Shown here in pieces: positions 52,306 through 56,305 of a stretch of DNA of 56,305 bases. The stretch's first letter is position 1, and each line of letters opens with the position of its first letter. A program made the position numbers and the translations under genes. This DNA comes from Flavobacteriaceae bacterium UBA5544 (GTDB lineage Bacteria > Bacteroidota > Bacteroidia > Flavobacteriales > Flavobacteriaceae), in NCBI GenBank assembly GCA_002426755.1, contig DINI01000028.1, positions 6,073-62,377 of the forward strand. Reading direction: 5' to 3'. The notes beneath the pieces were generated by a model, which searched no databases, was not told the origin of the DNA, and saw only the letters and a program-made list of their open reading frames with translations.

Positions 52306-54111
52306 TTAATTCACAGCAAATTCATCATACCACTTGCTCAACACAAATAATTTCCAAATATTCTGGGTATGATCCTGGTTATCTTCCATATGTTCCTTTA
52401 AGAGCCTTTTGAATTTTGCAACGTCCAAGTTTGGAACTTTATACAAGAATTCATCGTTGAGGGAAGATATGAATTCTTCCTTCAGCTCATGTCGCATCCA
52501 ATTGCCAATAGGAACAGCAAATCCACGCTTGGGTTGATTGAACACGTCTTCAGGAATATATTCCTTTAAGATATCCCTTAATATTTTTTTCTGTCTTCCT
52601 TTTTCATACCGAAAATGCATGGGTAAAGATCGAGCATATTCAATGACTCTGTAATCCAAAAAAGGACTTCTAACCTCCACCGAATATGCCATACTAGCTC
52701 TATCAACCTTGACATTGCTGTCATTTTCCAACCAAAGTTTGATATTTAAATCGGCCGCTTTCTGTAAAAAGTTGTCAGACCAATGTTTGTAACCTTGGTA
52801 ATGTGTCATCCATTCCTGTTTTTTTTCTTTGAGAAGGAATCCCTTTCTGGAAAAAATGTTCTCGATAAAATCGTTTTCAGTTTTTGTGTTCAATGCATTT
52901 TTTACTCGATGAGAATTCATCCCAAAAAGAGAAAGAAGTGCTGGATTCGCAAGAATCTTCCTGATGGCATAAGGGATGTCAATTATTTTTTTATTTCTAA
53001 CGAGTGAGTCAAAATGATCATATCCCATAAAACTTTCATCACCACCATCTCCAGAGAGTGCAACCGTCACATACTGTTTGGTTATTTTGTTCAACAACAA
53101 TGATGGCAACGCAGAACTATCAGCGAAAGGTTCATCATACACTTCAGTAAGTTTAGGTATGAGATTAAGAATGTCACTTGGACTGCAAATGGTTGTGGTC
53201 TGTTTGGTATTGAGTATCTTGGCGTATTGTTCGGCAATGCTGCTTTCGTCGTATTTAGGATCATCAAATCCAATGGAAAAAGTGCTAATTTGTGATTCTG
53301 AAACCTTGGTTGCCATGCTTGAAACCAGTGCGGAATCGATGCCACCCGACAAAAATGATCCAATGGGCACATCCGATTGTAGTCTTATTTTAACGGCATC
53401 CAATAATAGCTCATGGAGTTCCTGTTTTGCTGTTTCATAAGAAATGTACTTAATTTTCACAGGTTTCAAGTTCCAATATTCTTCAATATGGAGTGTATTG
53501 GTATTTAAATCCAGTTCCATATAATTTCCAGGAGGCAATTTGAAGACCTCTTCAACAATGGTATAGGGACTTGGAATGAACATGCAATCCAAAAACATGG
53601 AAACTGCATCATCATTTATCTTTTTTCCTTTGAGCATTGGTTTTATTTGGCTGCAGATTTCAAATTGCCCATTGTTCCAAGAATAATAAAATGGTTTTAC
53701 ACCGAGCCTATCCCTAGCCGAGAATACTTTATTGGTGTCTTCATCATATATGGAAAATGCAAACATGCCATTTATTTTGTCGAGAATTTTTTTGCCCCAA
53801 TGCTTATAGCCAATCAATAAGACTTCTGTATCACTCTCTGTCTTGAATTGAAATCCTAGGTCTTGAAGTTCTTTTCTAATGGGTTTGTAATTATAGATTT
53901 CACCATTGAAAACAATAGTTAGGTTTTCAAACACCATGGGTTGATTCGAACGTGGATCCAAATCTAAAATGGATAGTCTCAAATGGCCAAAAGTAAGATG
54001 TTTTATTTTTTCAATCCCGGTAAAGTTTGGACCTCTAAAAGAAATTGAATTAAGTTTATCTAATATCTCATCCTTTTGGTAGGAAATATTGGTGATATAT
54101 ATACCGCACAT
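52306..54111 (-). CDS. asnB: Asparagine synthase-like glutamine amidotransferase, copy 2
   Basis: A 601-residue class II amidotransferase with Cys2 (MCGIYI), RGPNFTG, FNGEIYNYK (68-76), the PPi-loop SGGIDSA (255-261) and GDGGDESFMGYDHF. It is shorter than and only moderately similar to the copy at 37370-39274; the two are not a recent duplication. It converges on the formyltransferase-like fusion gene with 29 bp between them. Probably also a sugar amidotransferase, since it sits at the edge of the same locus, but it could serve general asparagine synthesis. Confidence 0.9.
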   Translation of the reverse strand: MCGIYITNISYQKDEILDKLNSISFRGPNFTGIEKIKHLTFGHLRLSILDLDPRSNQPMVFENLTIVFNGEIYNYKPIRKELQDLGFQFKTESDTEVLLIGYKHWGKKILDKINGMFAFSIYDEDTNKVFSARDRLGVKPFYYSWNNGQFEICSQIKPMLKGKKINDDAVSMFLDCMFIPSPYTIVEEVFKLPPGNYMELDLNTNTLHIEEYWNLKPVKIKYISYETAKQELHELLLDAVKIRLQSDVPIGSFLSGGIDSALVSSMATKVSESQISTFSIGFDDPKYDESSIAEQYAKILNTKQTTTICSPSDILNLIPKLTEVYDEPFADSSALPSLLLNKITKQYVTVALSGDGGDESFMGYDHFDSLVRNKKIIDIPYAIRKILANPALLSLFGMNSHRVKNALNTKTENDFIENIFSRKGFLLKEKKQEWMTHYQGYKHWSDNFLQKAADLNIKLWLENDSNVKVDRASMAYSVEVRSPFLDYRVIEYARSLPMHFRYEKGRQKKILRDILKEYIPEDVFNQPKRGFAVPIGNWMRHELKEEFISSLNDEFLYKVPNLDVAKFKRLLKEHMEDNQDHTQNIWKLFVLSKWYDEFAVN

Positions 54112-54491
54112 TGATTATAGTTTATTTGTAAAAAAGGCAAATTTAATGTAATAGTATGATATTTTTTTCAAAACCGTTTTAGTGTTTTTAATTTATGACT
54201 AAAAACATTCATCGATATAAATTTAATGGAGAAATTTTATGTTTAATGGATTTATTTGATGATAGTTTTTTCTTTTGTAGCTATTTTCTCTAAAGTGTTA
54301 AATATCAACAGAGCGACGTCTAAATATTGTATTTCAACGTATATAAAACGTATTTTGTCGATGTAATATTTAATGAAAAGTTTTTCTTACAAAAATATGT
54401 ATTACAACGAATAATAATGCATTTTGTCTTTAATTTAATTTTTATTTTTTTAATTGCCATTAAATAATCGAAATAGCACGATTCTAACATT
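54112..54491. other. 380-bp intergenic region before the secreted lyase-like gene
   Basis: Very AT-rich with no gene that I can support. It contains two imperfect copies of a roughly 32-bp sequence (54328-54359 and 54398-54428) ahead of the rightward gene. No full TAnnTTTG match was seen. Confidence 0.5.
54328..54428 (+). repeat. Imperfect direct repeat, two copies 70 bp apart
   Basis: TGTATTtCAACG...ATTTTGTC (54328-54359) and TGTATTaCAACG...ATTTTGTC (54398-54428). Ends match and the middles differ. The second copy ends 63 bp before the start of the lyase-like gene, so this could be a tandem regulatory site. Confidence 0.4.
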
Positions 54492-56305
54492 ATGAGAGCC
54501 CCTAAATTCCCCACTAATTGCATTAGTAATGCAATGATTTTATGTTTATTTTTTTTGTTATCCCAACATTCAAATTCTCAACAACTAGCTTTTCCCACTG
54601 CTAAAGGAGCGGGTGCCTATGCCACTGGCGGAAGGGGTGGACAAGTTATTCATGTGACTACATTGAACTGGAGTGGTCCTGGTAGTTTAAAAGCTGCGTT
54701 GCAGACTCCTGGTCCGCGGACAATTGTTTTTGATGTCAGTGGAGAGATTGACGCAACAAGTCAAGGATATTTTGAAGATGTCATAGTAGGTTTTAATTAT
54801 GATAATTTGACCATAGCAGGACAATCCGCACCACATGGCGGTATTACAATTAAAACTTCTTATTTCTTATTTGAAGATGTAGATAATATCATCGTTAGAT
54901 ACATACGGTTTAGAGATACTGATACTTATGGAGAGACTGATCCAATGTGGTTTAAATCTTGTAGTAATGTCATTATGGATCATTGTACCTATAGCCATGG
55001 GCAAGATGAAGCGATGGACATGTCGTATAGTATAAATCAATCGGGAAATGTTACAATACAAAATTGCTTTTTCCAAGATAGTAAAACCGGGGCTATTTTA
55101 GGTGTAGATTCAGGTGGGAATTCAACACCATTACCAGATTTAGGTGATTTCACTTTTACTAATAATTTATTTAGTAATATATCTCATAGGTTTCCAAATC
55201 CACAGGGTAATGGTCATTATGATATTATTAATAATGTTGTTTATAATTTCAAGAGCAGACTTAGTAGAATTACAAATGAAGGGACTTACAACGTAGTAAA
55301 TAATTATTACAAAACCTCTAATCAGGGGTTAAGAAGAAATGGATGGTATCCTGGCAACACTGTCATACCTCATTTGCAGAAAGTACAACTTCAAATTGGT
55401 GACACTCCTTTAATTTATACATCAGGTAATATTGTTACAGGACAAAGAGACACCCCGCGTGTAGACGATTCAGACATGTGGACAGTTTTTACTGGATCCA
55501 ATACAAGTATTGCACCTATAGATTCTCCGGTCCCTCCACAATTTTTCACGAGTTCACAATTTCCTTTGGTTGGCAAGAGTTTCACAATAAAAACAGCAAA
55601 TCAAGCTTATATAGATGTATTGAGTGATGTTGGAGCCAATAAAACCTTAAATGGAGATGGTAGCACTAACTTTTACCAAGATACAAAAGACGCAGCAGAC
55701 ATATTAATGATTCAGAATGACACTTTTGTTAGTAATGCAGCGAATGATTTCATTTATCCAGCTTACAATCAAATACCTTATCCAATTATTCCTCAAAATA
55801 ATAGACAGGCAGGATTTTATAGTTCTAATCCTCATATTCCGCAGTCATGGTTTCAAGCACACGTACCAGCAGGACAAGACCATAATGACATATCTCCAAA
55901 CGGATATACATGGTTAGAAGAATATTTAAACGGAGTAGATGTTCCTAATGTTACAACCGGTGTTCAGGGAGTTGAGGTAGCACCAAGTACAGCTGAACTT
56001 GAAATAACAGAAACAATTCAATTGGCAGTGACTTTCACACCTGCAAATGCTACAAATCAAAATGGAACTTGGAGTTCAAGCAATGCAGGCATTGCTTCAG
56101 TAAATGCCAATGGACTTGTAACAGCAGTTTCGGCTGGTAACGAAATTATAACTTTTACTAGTGCAGATGGTAGCTTCACAGGCACTTCCGAAATAACGGT
56201 TTTTCCTGAAGCGCTCCAAGCGAGCGCAGGTATTGACCAACAGATTTGCCAAGGAGAAAGCACGACCCTTACCGCCACGGGCGGCTCCACCTACCTGTGG
56301 AGCAC
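54492..56305 (+). CDS. Secreted pectate-lyase-like (PL1-type) protein with Ig-like and adhesin modules, 3' end outside the window
   Basis: The reading frame is open from ATG 54492 to the end (over 600 residues). The signal peptide is MRAPKFPTNCISNAMILCLFFLLSQHSNSQ, split here as a charged start, a hydrophobic core ILCLFFLL and cleavage after SNSQ. A parallel beta-helix lyase domain follows to about residue 475: GAGAYATGGRGG, PRTIVFDVSGEI, LTIAGQSAPHGGI, IIVRYIRFRD, SSN-type turn CSNVIMDHCTYSHGQDEAMD and NNVVYNFKSRLSRI...VVNNYY, all PL1-like. Next come a Big_2-like Ig domain (EVAPSTAELEI...GTSEITVFPE, about 490-570) and the start of a GIDQQICQGESTTLTATGG module known from Bacteroidetes adhesins. 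The modular build fits a protein secreted by the type IX system; its C-terminal sorting domain would be outside the window. Substrate unproven. Confidence 0.85.
   Translation, partial: MRAPKFPTNCISNAMILCLFFLLSQHSNSQQLAFPTAKGAGAYATGGRGGQVIHVTTLNWSGPGSLKAALQTPGPRTIVFDVSGEIDATSQGYFEDVIVGFNYDNLTIAGQSAPHGGITIKTSYFLFEDVDNIIVRYIRFRDTDTYGETDPMWFKSCSNVIMDHCTYSHGQDEAMDMSYSINQSGNVTIQNCFFQDSKTGAILGVDSGGNSTPLPDLGDFTFTNNLFSNISHRFPNPQGNGHYDIINNVVYNFKSRLSRITNEGTYNVVNNYYKTSNQGLRRNGWYPGNTVIPHLQKVQLQIGDTPLIYTSGNIVTGQRDTPRVDDSDMWTVFTGSNTSIAPIDSPVPPQFFTSSQFPLVGKSFTIKTANQAYIDVLSDVGANKTLNGDGSTNFYQDTKDAADILMIQNDTFVSNAANDFIYPAYNQIPYPIIPQNNRQAGFYSSNPHIPQSWFQAHVPAGQDHNDISPNGYTWLEEYLNGVDVPNVTTGVQGVEVAPSTAELEITETIQLAVTFTPANATNQNGTWSSSNAGIASVNANGLVTAVSAGNEIITFTSADGSFTGTSEITVFPEALQASAGIDQQICQGESTTLTATGGSTYLWS

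Noticed and set aside
54320..54523. A 67-residue minus-strand frame before the lyase-like gene
   Set aside because: It overlaps the lyase signal peptide region and both direct repeats and has no recognisable content.

Overview
The window is chromosomal DNA of a low-GC member of the Bacteroidetes, most likely a marine-type flavobacterium (Flavobacteriaceae). Evidence: AT-rich sequence, several intergenic TAnnTTTG boxes of the Bacteroidetes -7 promoter type, a ParC of Bacteroidetes style with an acidic tail, flavobacterial housekeeping genes (terC with a small lipoprotein, XRE regulator, Lrp, DinB, aroB, proline dehydrogenase), and a secreted pectate-lyase-like protein followed by adhesin-type Ig modules at the right edge. 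I see no rRNA, tRNA, CRISPR array, insertion sequence or phage gene.

Region 1 (1-2159) is the 3' part of parC. Region 2 (2173-16819, all leftward) is a compact biosynthetic gene cluster. In transcription order it holds a JmjC/cupin oxygenase; a CPBP-fold membrane protein lacking key catalytic residues plus a SAM methyltransferase; then a 2219-residue hybrid A-PCP-KS-AT-ACP-aminotransferase, a 1331-residue C-A-PCP-TE synthetase and an Sfp-type phosphopantetheinyl transferase. Each of the three leftward units has a copy of the same 27-bp element 120-190 bp before its first gene, and I did not find it elsewhere. This suggests one regulon that marks the cluster's limits. Collinear logic predicts: amino acid 1 is loaded, extended once with malonyl-CoA, left as a beta-ketone (no KR), transaminated to a 3,4-diamino acyl chain, joined to amino acid 2 and released by the TE. 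Hydroxylation and methylation are possible tailoring steps.

Region 3 (17425-24051) is housekeeping: terC and a lipoprotein, an XRE regulator facing an M14 metallopeptidase across a region full of GTTTACA/TGTAAAC boxes, Lrp, DinB, aroB and proline dehydrogenase, with two clear hairpin terminators.

Region 4 (24094-54111) is a Wzx/Wzy-type capsule or exopolysaccharide locus in blocks. A leftward block (30303 to 24094) has a DegT aminotransferase, a membrane nucleotide-sugar 4,6-dehydratase, a Wza-like lipoprotein and a Wzc-like tyrosine kinase. A rightward block (30857 to 34516) has a FemAB-like transferase, an ATP-grasp ligase, a HAD phosphatase and a GT2. A long leftward block (50196 to 34526) has a flippase, four GT4 glycosyltransferases, a polymerase/ligase, two tandem SGNH-MBOAT acylation pairs, an asparagine-synthase-like amidotransferase, a membrane-anchored EEP hydrolase and a PglC-like initiating phosphoglycosyl transferase. 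At the right end are a formyltransferase-like/beta-propeller fusion and a second AsnB. Together they build, decorate (amino, amide, acyl and perhaps aminoacyl groups), flip, polymerise and export a glycan.

Region 5 (54492 to the end) is a partial secreted pectate-lyase-like protein whose last 95 bases are about 61% GC, unlike the rest of the window. All functions are read from motifs by eye; no database search or structure prediction was run.
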